A stretch of 6,653 nucleotides of DNA from JBFMEX01 sp040752215 (GCA_040752215.1 JBFMEX010000017.1:1-6653), one strand, 5' to 3'. Counted from the stretch's first letter, positions 1 through 5,595 are shown. Numbers and translations: made by a program. The notes: generated by a model from the letters alone, not told the origin.

Positions 1-96
1 CGGCCGGCCACGCCTGCGCGCGAGCGACTCCGGCCCGACGAAGGGCACGGCCGCAGGAATGGCGGCGACGGCGGCGGAGACGATCGGCTTGGGCAT
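1..96 (-). CDS. PLP-dependent aminotransferase (HisC-like), N-terminal fragment
   Basis: This is the first 32 codons of a minus-strand gene that continues beyond the left edge. The ATG is at 96-94 and is preceded by AGGA (105-102) at a 5-base spacing, so the start is well supported. The peptide contains the string PAAVPFVGPESLARRRGRP. From memory, this resembles the N-terminal arm of alphaproteobacterial class I/II aminotransferases annotated as histidinol-phosphate-aminotransferase-like, where a VPFVGPE segment precedes the fold. Such enzymes use pyridoxal phosphate to move amino groups in the cytoplasm; the substrate cannot be told from this piece. The catalytic lysine and all core motifs lie outside the window. 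It sits 38 bases downstream of the DUF1489 gene on the same strand, so the two may share a transcript. The family call rests on a short N-terminal match only. Confidence 0.55.
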   Translation of the reverse strand, partial: MPKPIVSAAVAAIPAAVPFVGPESLARRRGRP

Positions 97-134
97 CGGC
101 GTCCTGGAGGGCAGCGGCGGGCGCGCACACCCTC

Positions 135-575
135 TCAGATGAGGCACAGCTCGGCAAGCGCCCGGCGCAGGCCAGGCGGCATGCCGGCGGCGGCGCCGGC
201 CTGGGCGCCGGTGAGGTCGGCCGGGGCGTCGGCGGCGGCGAGATAGCGCCAGCCTTGGAAGGGGCGCCGCGGCGTCGGTCTAACCGGTATCAGCTCGGGA
301 TCGAGCACCAGAAGGCAGCAGGCGCTGCCGTCTTGCTTGACTCCCTCGTCGAGGCCGACCAGCCGCTGGCGAACCTGGATGGCGCCCTTGATAACCCAGT
401 AGAGCGATCCGCCGCCGATGATCTCGTCGCGCCGTCTCGGGGTTTGGAACGTGGTGTGGACGAGGCGCGCCGGCTTGCCGGCCCGGCGCTGCTCGGCGAG
501 GCGGTCCTGCTGCCAGCCGGCAAGGTCCTCGATCGAGGTTGCGCCGACGCAGAGTTTGACGAGGTGGATGCTCAT
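135..575 (-). CDS. DUF1489 family protein
   Basis: This encodes a 146-residue cytoplasmic protein of the DUF1489 family, whose function is unknown to me. The match comes from three blocks I recognise: IHLVKLCVG at residues 3-11, GGSLYWVIKG at 55-64 followed by the QVRQRL stretch, and RRPFQGWRYL at 103-112 followed by a DAP motif. Length is typical for the family, so the gene looks intact. The open frame extends upstream to an ATG at 662, but the ATG at 575 is the better start. It begins exactly at the conserved family N-terminus and has a strong GGGAGAGG Shine-Dalgarno sequence (589-582), whereas the extra 29 residues are arginine-rich and unlike the family. There is no signal peptide or membrane segment. 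The aminotransferase fragment follows on the same strand. The unrecognised gene at 705-1160 lies upstream, 129 bases away. Confidence 0.9.
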   Translation of the reverse strand: MSIHLVKLCVGATSIEDLAGWQQDRLAEQRRAGKPARLVHTTFQTPRRRDEIIGGGSLYWVIKGAIQVRQRLVGLDEGVKQDGSACCLLVLDPELIPVRPTPRRPFQGWRYLAAADAPADLTGAQAGAAAGMPPGLRRALAELCLI

Positions 576-654
576 GCAGGGCCTCTCCCGGCGTCGCAGG
601 CGTCGCCGCGACGCAAGCCGAATGTCACCCCCGCACCCGCGTCCCGCAAGAGCG

Positions 655-671
655 TTGTCCACAGGTTGTGG
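655..671. promoter_or_regulatory. DnaA-box-like 9-mer overlapping a small inverted repeat
   Basis: TTGTCCACA at 655-663 differs at one position from the classical DnaA box TTATCCACA. It overlaps a perfect inverted repeat CCACA-GGT-TGTGG (659-671). The site lies in the 129-base gap upstream of the DUF1489 gene, about 80 bases before its start. It is a single copy with no AT-rich segment or cluster of further boxes, so it is not an origin. It could be a regulatory DnaA site or chance. Confidence 0.2.
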
Positions 672-704
672 CTTCGGCAGCGGCGGCGAGCCCCTGCCGG
701 CGTC

Positions 705-1160
705 TCAATTGCTGGTGATCGGCGAGATGAAGTCGACGGCGCGGGCGACGGCGCCGCAGACTCGCCAGATGCAGCCCGTCGACAGCGTCAGCTCCTTGCT
801 CGCCCCGAGCGGCCCGAGCTGGAGAATGTAGCCGTTCGCCGTCACGTTGAGGCCGAGGCTCGCCTCACGCGAGACGATCTGGCTCGACTGGGCGCGGTAG
901 ACGGTCTCGACGAGGCGCTTGGCGAACTGGCGCGCGTCCTCCGCATTCAGCTCGAACAGCTCGGGGCTGGCACGACTCTCGTTGAAGGCATAGACCGCCT
1001 CGAAGCGGATCTTGTGCGGCTTGTAAACGAGGATCTGCAGCTGGGTGACGAGCTTGGTCTCCGGAAACAGGAAGGCGCGCTCGTCCAGCTCGACCTTGAT
1101 CACCGCGTCCGGCGCGTTGCGCTGGGGCTGTGGCATGGATTTGAGGTCGTGGAGGGCCAT
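705..1160 (-). CDS. Hypothetical protein, 151 residues, family not recognised
   Basis: I do not recognise this protein. It is 151 residues long with the ATG at 1160-1158, preceded by a purine-rich AAGGAAG about eight bases upstream. Composition is balanced and protein-like (ELDERAFLFPETKLV near residues 24-38, then alternating hydrophobic strands), unlike the arginine/alanine-rich overlapping frames, so I take it as the real gene of this stretch. No signal peptide or long hydrophobic segment is visible, so a soluble cytoplasmic protein is likely. Features seen are a strand-rich N-terminal half, a central charged probable helix (ELNAEDARQFAKRLVETVY, about residues 70-88) and a C-terminal pair of cysteines, C130 and C135, spaced C-x4-C. 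Two cysteines alone do not make a metal site. A TATAAA box lies upstream at 1201-1196. The DUF1489 gene follows 129 bases downstream on the same strand. Confidence 0.7.
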   Translation of the reverse strand: MALHDLKSMPQPQRNAPDAVIKVELDERAFLFPETKLVTQLQILVYKPHKIRFEAVYAFNESRASPELFELNAEDARQFAKRLVETVYRAQSSQIVSREASLGLNVTANGYILQLGPLGASKELTLSTGCIWRVCGAVARAVDFISPITSN

Positions 1161-1195
1161 TCTTCGCGCTTCCTTCGGACAAGGTTTCTCGTTCG

Positions 1196-1201
1196 TTTAT
1201 A
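1196..1201 (-). promoter_or_regulatory. Candidate -10 box for the hypothetical gene at 705-1160
   Basis: Read on the minus strand, 1201-1196 is TATAAA, a 5/6 match to the sigma-70 -10 consensus and conspicuous in this GC-rich sequence. It would place transcription start roughly 30 bases before the ATG at 1160. The expected -35 region (around 1225-1219, reading CTTCCTT) is a poor match, so this is a partial promoter call. Confidence 0.35.
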
Positions 1202-1363
1202 CCGCGGGCGTCATCTGCAAGGAAGCGGCGCGGGCAGCATGTCCCGTCGCCTCCGGTGGCACGAGGAGTGCCCAAGATCGGGAGGCCATGAAACGCCTCG
1301 TCGACGTCTGCCGGGTGTGCCCGCTCGACCTTCACGGTTCATTGAGCACGTCGTGGTCTGTCG

Positions 1364-1386
1364 CTTGAGTTGGCTGCAACTTGAGG
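1364..1386. repeat. Overlapping direct and inverted repeat upstream of the VWA gene
   Basis: CTTGAG occurs at 1364-1369 and again at 1380-1385. Between and overlapping them is the inverted repeat AGTTG-GCTG-CAACT (1368-1381). The element sits 37-58 bases before the start of the VWA protein gene in the divergent gap, where an operator could lie. It is short, and a chance origin is quite possible. Confidence 0.25.
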
Positions 1387-1421
1387 CAAAGTCTCGTCTG
1401 CAGCGGCGTGAGGGGCGCACG

Positions 1422-2642
1422 GTGGCAGGCATGGCAAGACTTCGCAATTGGGTGGCGCGGCTCGCTTGCGCCGAGTGCGGCACGGTTGCGCCGATGCTTG
1501 GCATCCTGGCCATTCCGCTGTGCCTGTTCATCGGCTTGGCTGTCGATCACAGCCGGGCGCTGACGCTCAAGGCACGCACGCTCGAGGCGCTCGATGCAGC
1601 GGCGCTGGCCGCGGCGCGCGCGATGCAGGCTTCGGGAGCCTCCGACGAGGAGGTCATCGCGGTCGCCAATCGCTATTTCGAGGAGCGCATGGCGCGGCTC
1701 TCGAGCTGGGCGGTGGCCATCGACCCGCTCGCGGTGACGATCGATCGTAACAACGACACCGTCTCGCTCGCCGCTTCGGGCAAGGTCGATACCTACTTCG
1801 CGCGGCTCGCCCACGTCGACCAGCTTTCGGTGGCGACGACCTCGGCGGCGGTGTTCGGCATCAAGGAGATCGAGGTCGGTCTGATGCTCGACGTCAGCGG
1901 CTCGATGAATGACTTCGGCAAGATCGACGACCTCAAGGACGCGGCCAAGGAGTTTGTCGATATCCTGATGCCGGGAACGCCGGATGCGCCAAAGGCCCGT
2001 GTCGGCCTTGCACCCTACTCGTCGGCGGTCAACGCCGGCGAGTACTCGGTGAAGGCCAAGGGAAGCTCGGGCAAGAACGCCTGCGTCAGCGAGCGCAAGG
2101 GCGCCGATGCCTTCACCGACGCCTCGCCATTGAGTGGCCAACCGTTCGGCAGCAAGCCGACGAGCTGTCCGGCGGCAACCGTGCTGGCGCTGACCGACGA
2201 CAAGGAGAAGATCGTCGACAAGATCAGGTCCTACAGCCCCGGAGGCTCGACCGCCGGCCACCTCGGCATTGGCTGGGCGTGGTATCTCGTGTCGCCGAGG
2301 TGGAACGACTTCTGGTCGGCCGAAAGCGCGCCCGGCCCCTACGACGACAAGAAGGTGCTGAAGGCCGTCGTGTTGATGACCGACGGCATGTTCAACAAGG
2401 AGTACGAGCTCGCCGACAACGGCACCTCGGCCGAGCAGGCCAGGGAGCTCTGCGAGAGCATCAAGAGCGAGAAGGTGGTGGTGTTCTCGGTCGCCCTGCA
2501 GGCGCCGCCGGAGGTGCTGCCGGTGTTGAAGGGCTGCGCGTCGAGCGCGACCTACTTCTTCGACGTGTCGAGCGGGACCGAGCTCTCCGAGGCCTACGCG
2601 GTGATCGCCCGCAAGCTGACCGAGTTGCGCCTGACGAAGTGA
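1422..2642 (+). CDS. TadG-like membrane-anchored von Willebrand factor A protein
   Basis: This is a protein of about 406 residues with TadE/TadG-type architecture. A short cytoplasmic basic N-terminus is followed by one hydrophobic segment at about residues 22-41 (TVAPMLGILAIPLCLFIGLA). An alanine-rich helical stretch follows, then a C-terminal VWA domain from about residue 150. The metal-ion-dependent adhesion site looks complete: D157-x-S159-x-S161 in LDVSGSM, a threonine near T277 in GGSTAGH, and D321 in LMTDGMF. The protein is expected to sit in the inner membrane with the VWA domain in the periplasm. Family members accompany Tad/Flp pilus assembly, but many alphaproteobacterial copies stand alone, and no other tad gene is visible here. 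I chose the GTG at 1422 because AGGGG (1411-1415) lies six bases upstream. The ATG at 1431, giving 403 residues, is the alternative. The open frame continues to 255 upstream, but that part is antisense to two other genes and is not protein-like. Confidence 0.85.
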   Translation: MAGMARLRNWVARLACAECGTVAPMLGILAIPLCLFIGLAVDHSRALTLKARTLEALDAAALAAARAMQASGASDEEVIAVANRYFEERMARLSSWAVAIDPLAVTIDRNNDTVSLAASGKVDTYFARLAHVDQLSVATTSAAVFGIKEIEVGLMLDVSGSMNDFGKIDDLKDAAKEFVDILMPGTPDAPKARVGLAPYSSAVNAGEYSVKAKGSSGKNACVSERKGADAFTDASPLSGQPFGSKPTSCPAATVLALTDDKEKIVDKIRSYSPGGSTAGHLGIGWAWYLVSPRWNDFWSAESAPGPYDDKKVLKAVVLMTDGMFNKEYELADNGTSAEQARELCESIKSEKVVVFSVALQAPPEVLPVLKGCASSATYFFDVSSGTELSEAYAVIARKLTELRLTK

Positions 2643-2680
2643 GCACGGCAACTCGTCCACCGCGGCGTGCGAGGCGGCAC

Positions 2681-2708
2681 TTGAACGCGCTGGCCTCTCC
2701 GGGATGAT
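2681..2708 (+). promoter_or_regulatory. Weak candidate sigma-70 promoter for the lipoprotein gene
   Basis: TTGAAC (2681-2686) and GATGAT (2703-2708) are separated by 16 bases, each matching consensus at four of six positions. Transcription would begin near 2715, leaving a leader of about 58 bases before the ATG at 2773. If real, it also argues against translation from the ATG at 2704, which lies inside the -10 box. The match is weak, and read-through from the VWA gene is equally possible. Confidence 0.2.
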
Positions 2709-2772
2709 GGCGTGGCCCTCAATCCGCCGGGATTCGCCGCCACCTGGGGGCTCGACATCGGGTTCCTGCCAC

Positions 2773-3234
2773 ATGCGCCTCGCGAGCCTCATCGTTGCCG
2801 GCCTCGTCCTCGCCCCGCTCGCCGGTTGTGCCGGATCGGGCCCCGAGCCGATCACGACGGCAACCGCCGAGCCGGCCAAGACCGCCAAGACGGCCGCCGG
2901 CGGTGCGGCGCTGAGCGAGGAGGAGCTCAAGCTCGACTGCGCCAAACTGACCGGGCGCATGCAGGTGCGCCTGCTGCAGCTGCGCGGCTACAACGAGCGC
3001 AACACGTCGTCGGCGATCGGGCGAACGATGCAGCTGGTCGCCAAGCCGGTGTTCGGAGGATCCAGCGCCGGTGCCGATCCCGACGGCCGCTATGCCGACG
3101 ACGTCGCCAGGCTCAGGGCCTACAACGCGCGCCTCGCCGAGCTCGGGTGCGCGACCTACGACCTCGACAAGGAGCTGGCGGCGAAGCCGAGCGACCCGAC
3201 GCCGGCGCCGGTGCCGCTGGCGAAGAAGAAGTAG
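2773..3234 (+). CDS. Predicted small lipoprotein of unknown function
   Basis: This encodes a 153-residue protein that begins with a clear lipoprotein signal peptide: MRL, a hydrophobic core (IVAGLVLAPL), then the lipobox LAGC with the lipidated cysteine at residue 19. After cleavage comes an Ala/Thr/Pro/Lys-rich linker (about residues 20-46), typical of a tether. The charged, probably helical body starts LSEEELKLDC and contains cysteines C56 and C126, which could form a disulfide in the periplasm. The C-terminus is proline-rich and ends in KKK. I do not recognise the family. The open frame starts at an ATG at 2704, but that adds 23 residues rich in proline and serine ahead of the signal peptide, so 2773 is the better start despite a weak Shine-Dalgarno. 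The gene follows the VWA gene by 130 bases on the same strand, so both products are envelope-bound and may be co-expressed. It converges with the YdcF gene, six bases away. Confidence 0.75.
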   Translation: MRLASLIVAGLVLAPLAGCAGSGPEPITTATAEPAKTAKTAAGGAALSEEELKLDCAKLTGRMQVRLLQLRGYNERNTSSAIGRTMQLVAKPVFGGSSAGADPDGRYADDVARLRAYNARLAELGCATYDLDKELAAKPSDPTPAPVPLAKKK

Positions 3235-3240
3235 CGGGCC

Positions 3241-4053
3241 TCACCCTGCGGGTCCCGGCAGGAGGGCGTCGGTACGCCCCATCAGCCAGTAGGCGAGGAG
3301 CCCGATCCACTCGCGCGCGGCGAGGTCGAGCCGCTCGTGGCCGGCGGGCACGCGGTCGAACAGGCGCCAGATGTCGCCGGCGTCACGGGTGCGATAGTCG
3401 ACCGGGTACGGCACCACCTCGAAGCCCGCGACGCGGAACACGCCGACCGAGCGCGGCATGTGGTAGGCGGAGGTGACCAGCAGCCAGCGCTCACCGGCCT
3501 TTGGTGCCACGAGATCGCGGGTGAAGAGTGCGTTCTCGAGCGTGTTGCGCGAGCGCTGCTCGAGCACGATGCGCGTTGGCGCGATGCCGAGATCCGTGAT
3601 CAGCCTGCCGACCGGGCCGCCGGCCACGACGCCCGCCGGCCACAGGCGTCCGACACCGCCGGTGAAGACGATGCGGGCCTCCGGTCGCTTAAGGGCGAGG
3701 CGGATACCTTCCGTCAAGCGCTCGGCGGCCTCGTTGACAGTGAGGCCGGGGCGGCCGGAGCTGACCCAGCCGTCCTCGAAGCCGCCAAGGATGACGATGC
3801 CGGCAAGCGGGCCGGCGATGGCGTCGGAGGCGGGAGCATCGGCGAAGCGCTGCTCGAGCGGCAGCAGCAGGGCGTTGCCGAGCGGGACCAAGCCGACCAG
3901 CACGTAGAGGGCGAGCGCCGCGGCGGCGAGCCCGAGGCCGCGCCCCCTGCTCGCCTCCCTCCACGCCACTGCGAGACCGACTCCGATCGCGATCAGCATC
4001 AGGTGTGAGGGCTGGAGCAGGAAGCCGGCAATCTTGGATAAGGCATGCAGCAT
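3241..4053 (-). CDS. YdcF/SanA-like DUF218 membrane protein
   Basis: This is a 270-residue protein with a DUF218 (YdcF-like) domain behind an N-terminal membrane anchor. Two hydrophobic segments lie at about residues 17-31 and 40-64. The domain begins with GIVILGGFE (85-93) and continues with IVFTGGVG (128-135), the polar motif EQRSRNTLENA (165-175) and LLVTSAYHMPR (191-201), all hallmarks of the family. Members such as E. coli SanA, YdcF and ElyC are linked to envelope or peptidoglycan-precursor processes; the biochemical activity is not settled, and this copy's role is unknown. The ElyC-type layout with two N-terminal membrane segments fits best. The ATG at 4053 is chosen because it starts just ahead of the first membrane segment. 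The frame stays open upstream to 5406, but only as antisense shadow of the thiolase phase. The thiolase gene is 68 bases upstream on the same strand. Confidence 0.85.
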   Translation of the reverse strand: MLHALSKIAGFLLQPSHLMLIAIGVGLAVAWREASRGRGLGLAAAALALYVLVGLVPLGNALLLPLEQRFADAPASDAIAGPLAGIVILGGFEDGWVSSGRPGLTVNEAAERLTEGIRLALKRPEARIVFTGGVGRLWPAGVVAGGPVGRLITDLGIAPTRIVLEQRSRNTLENALFTRDLVAPKAGERWLLVTSAYHMPRSVGVFRVAGFEVVPYPVDYRTRDAGDIWRLFDRVPAGHERLDLAAREWIGLLAYWLMGRTDALLPGPAG

Positions 4054-4097
4054 GGGGTGCCGATCGGGATGGGGAGGCGACCATGAGAGCCGAAAGC

Positions 4098-4117
4098 GGC
4101 AGGCCTGCGATCCTGCC
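4098..4117 (-). terminator. Hairpin between thiolase and ydcF-like genes
   Basis: GGCAGG (4098-4103) pairs perfectly with CCTGCC (4112-4117) around an eight-base loop, starting five bases after the thiolase stop codon. It also contains the perfect palindrome GCAGGCCTGC (4099-4108). There is no U-run after it on the minus strand, only GCTTTCGG, so it is at best a weak terminator or an mRNA stability element. It may lower expression of the downstream membrane-protein gene. Confidence 0.3.
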
Positions 4118-4121
4118 CCCC

Positions 4122-5324
4122 TCAGTCGAGGCGCTCGATCGCCACCGCGGTCGCCTCGCCGCCGCCGATGCACACCGCCGCGACGCCGCGCGCAGCGCCT
4201 CGCCGCCGCATCGCCGCCAGCAGCGTGACGACGATGCGCGCGCCAGAGGCGCCGATCGGATGGCCGAGCGCGCAGGCGCCACCGTGGACGTTGACCTTGT
4301 CGTGCTCGAGGCCAAGATCGCGCATGGCGGCAATGGCAACCACCGCGAATGCCTCGTTGATCTCGAAGAGGTCCACCTCTCGGGCCGTCCAGCCGGCGGC
4401 GGCGAGCACCTTTCTCACGGCCGGTGCCGGTGCGGTCGTGTACCAGGCCGGTTCCTGGGCATGGGTGGCGGTGGCGACCACACGGGCGAGCGGGCGGAGG
4501 GAGCGCCGGCGGGCCTCCGCCTCGCGCATCACGACCAGCGCGGCGGCGCCGTCCGAGATCGAGCTGGCGTTGGCGGCGGTGATGGTTCCGTCGGGGCGGA
4601 AGGCGGGCTTCAGCGTCGGGATGCGGGCGACATCGGCGGTGAACGGCTGCTCGTCGCGAGTGATGCGTAGCGTGCCCTTGCGGCTCTCGGCGACGATCGG
4701 CACGATCTCCTCGGCGAACGAGCCATCCTCGCTGGCGCGCCGGGCGCGCCTCAGGCTTTCGACGGCAAAGGCGTCCTGCTCGGCGCGCGACAGCTGGTAG
4801 TGTCGAGCCGTCTCCTCGGCGAACTGCCCCATCAGCGTGCCCTTGTCGTATGCGTCCTCGAGCCCGTCGAGCAGCATGTGGTCTTTGACCTCGCCATGGC
4901 CGAGACGGGCGCCAGAGCGCATTCGGGGCAAGAGGTAGGGCGCGTTGGTCATGCTCTCCATACCGCCGGCGACGATGATGTGGTTGGGTCGCGCCTGAAG
5001 CGCATCGGCGGCCTGGATGAGCGTCTGCATTCCCGAGCCGCACATCTTGTTGACGGTAGTCGCCGGCACGGAGGGGGGGAGCCCGGCGAGGATGGCAGCC
5101 TGGCGGGCGGGGGCCTGACCGAGTCCGGCGGTCAAAATGCACCCCATCAGCGTCTCGCCGATCGCCTCGGCCGGCAGCCCGGCGCGCTCGACCGCGGCGC
5201 GGATCGCGTGGCCGCCGATCTCGGGCGCGGAGAAGCTGGCCAGCGCGCCCTGCAGGGCGCCGATCGGCGTGCGCGCGATGCCGACGATCACCACTCCGTC
5301 CCGGGCTTGCTTTCTCGTCGCCAT
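4122..5324 (-). CDS. Acetyl-CoA C-acetyltransferase (thiolase)
   Basis: This is a complete 400-residue thiolase that joins two acetyl-CoA to acetoacetyl-CoA or, in reverse, cleaves acetoacetyl-CoA with CoA; it acts in the cytoplasm as an expected tetramer. The N-terminal thiolase domain (about residues 10-270) carries the nucleophilic cysteine C95 in VNKMCGSGM and the AGGMESMTNAPYL block. The C-terminal domain carries NEAFA (N323), the catalytic histidine H355 in GHPIGASGAR, and the acid/base cysteine C385 in CIGGGEA. All catalytic residues are present. Length and motifs fit the biosynthetic/acetoacetyl-specific group, though an enzyme acting on longer 3-ketoacyl-CoA cannot be excluded. Likely roles are polyhydroxybutyrate synthesis, ketone-body or branched-chain amino acid breakdown, but no phaB, phaC or CoA-transferase gene is in view. 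The ATG at 5324 has AAGG about nine bases upstream. It is divergent from the decarboxylase gene. Confidence 0.95.
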   Translation of the reverse strand: MATRKQARDGVVIVGIARTPIGALQGALASFSAPEIGGHAIRAAVERAGLPAEAIGETLMGCILTAGLGQAPARQAAILAGLPPSVPATTVNKMCGSGMQTLIQAADALQARPNHIIVAGGMESMTNAPYLLPRMRSGARLGHGEVKDHMLLDGLEDAYDKGTLMGQFAEETARHYQLSRAEQDAFAVESLRRARRASEDGSFAEEIVPIVAESRKGTLRITRDEQPFTADVARIPTLKPAFRPDGTITAANASSISDGAAALVVMREAEARRRSLRPLARVVATATHAQEPAWYTTAPAPAVRKVLAAAGWTAREVDLFEINEAFAVVAIAAMRDLGLEHDKVNVHGGACALGHPIGASGARIVVTLLAAMRRRGAARGVAAVCIGGGEATAVAIERLD

Positions 5325-5400
5325 ACCTGTCCGCCTTGCCGCCCGCCATCGAGACCCGCGCCCGTGGTGGCGAGTTTGCGGTCGGCGGGCGGCGGTGAGA

Positions 5401-5406
5401 AGTCAA
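5401..5406 (-). promoter_or_regulatory. Candidate -35 box for the thiolase gene
   Basis: On the minus strand, 5406-5401 reads TTGACT, a 5/6 match to the -35 consensus, about 77 bases before the thiolase ATG. No convincing -10 box follows at 16-18 bases, where the sequence is GC-rich. This is therefore only half a promoter, and an alternative sigma factor or an activator may be involved. Confidence 0.3.
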
Positions 5407-5420
5407 ATTGTCGGTAGCAG

Positions 5421-5434
5421 GCAGTGGGCAGTGG
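5421..5434. repeat. Two-copy 7-base tandem repeat in the divergent promoter region
   Basis: GCAGTGG occurs twice in tandem (5421-5427 and 5428-5434). It lies inside a larger imperfect arrangement flanked by GTCGG (5410-5414) and CCGAC (5438-5442), which are inverted copies. The position between the divergent thiolase and decarboxylase genes is suitable for a regulator site, but the repeat is short. Confidence 0.3.
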
Positions 5435-5453
5435 GCGCCGACGGACCAGGCGG

Positions 5454-5552
5454 ATGTTCATCAATCGCTGCCAACCCTCGCCAAGGGTCTTTACAGGGGG
5501 CGCGGATTGCCCCATATCCGCGCTCGTGTGTAGTGGCGGTCTCTGCCGGTGA
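5454..5552 (+). CDS. Possible 32-codon upstream (leader) ORF of the decarboxylase gene
   Basis: An ATG at 5454 opens a frame of 32 codons that ends with TGA at 5550-5552, 43 bases before the decarboxylase start. The peptide begins MFINRCQPSPRVF and contains four cysteines and four arginines. AGG (5448-5450) lies only three bases before the ATG, so the ribosome binding site is poor. Known parallels exist: E. coli speF is controlled by an ornithine-sensing leader peptide. I see no similarity between that peptide and this one. The frame may simply be a chance ORF; only conservation would settle it. Confidence 0.2.
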   Translation: MFINRCQPSPRVFTGGADCPISALVCSGGLCR

Positions 5553-5590
5553 GCAGCGCCCTCTGGTCCAACTCGACTGGTGGAGGTCCC
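5474..5590 (+). promoter_or_regulatory. Structured leader of the decarboxylase gene with predicted SD-sequestering hairpin
   Basis: Four short hairpins can be drawn by hand. The first is ACCCT (5474-5478) with AGGGT (5484-5488). The second is a perfect 8-bp stem, 5500-5507 (GCGCGGAT) with 5516-5523. The third is GGCG (5535-5538) with CGCC (5557-5560), with an inner CTGC/GCAG stem (5543-5546 with 5553-5556). The fourth pairs CCTCTG (5560-5565) with TGGAGG (5581-5586), including the Shine-Dalgarno GGAGG, plus an inner CCA/TGG. Hairpins three and four share base 5560. In the second, GGGGC (5497-5501) could instead pair with GCCCC (5509-5513), excluding the 8-bp stem, so switching is conceivable. 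An RNA called the speF motif is known upstream of alphaproteobacterial ornithine decarboxylase genes; I cannot confirm a match by eye. Confidence 0.4.
5582..5586 (+). promoter_or_regulatory. Shine-Dalgarno site of the decarboxylase gene
   Basis: GGAGG lies nine bases before the ATG at 5596 and four bases before a second, out-of-frame ATG at 5591. The spacing favours 5596, which opens the long conserved frame. The out-of-frame ATG gives only an 11-codon peptide ending at 5626 and could compete for initiation. The site is inside the predicted leader hairpin. Confidence 0.7.
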
Positions 5591-5595
5591 ATGAG

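Noticed and set aside
1288..1368. Small 26-codon ORF starting ATG at 1288 in the divergent gap
   Set aside because: GGAGG is only two bases from the ATG, which is too close. The peptide has no distinguishing feature, and nothing suggests a leader role.
255..1421. Long plus-strand open frame upstream of and in frame with the VWA protein
   Set aside because: It is antisense to the DUF1489 gene and the 151-residue gene, both better supported. Its translation is low in protein-like features, and the conserved VWA protein starts near 1422-1431 with a good ribosome binding site.
1332..2960. Minus-strand 542-codon open frame opposite the VWA gene
   Set aside because: The translation is dominated by Arg, Ala, Gly and His with no recognisable motif. 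The plus strand encodes an intact VWA domain.
3235..3240. Bidirectional terminator between the convergent lipoprotein and YdcF-like genes
   Set aside because: The gap is only six bases and no stem with a U-tract is visible around it.
3337..4008. Plus-strand 223-codon frame opposite the YdcF-like gene
   Set aside because: It lacks a ribosome binding site and motifs, and the DUF218 hallmarks are on the other strand.
4054..5406. Upstream extension of the YdcF-like frame through the thiolase region, giving one 721-codon frame
   Set aside because: The thiolase in another minus-strand frame has all catalytic motifs. The extension is arginine- and glycine-rich, as expected of an out-of-phase frame in GC-rich DNA.
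5496..5523. Possible H-type pseudoknot from GGGG (5496-5499) pairing into the loop of the 8-bp stem
   Set aside because: The linker between the two strands would be zero bases across an 8-bp helix, which is not sterically possible. The pairings are better viewed as mutually exclusive.
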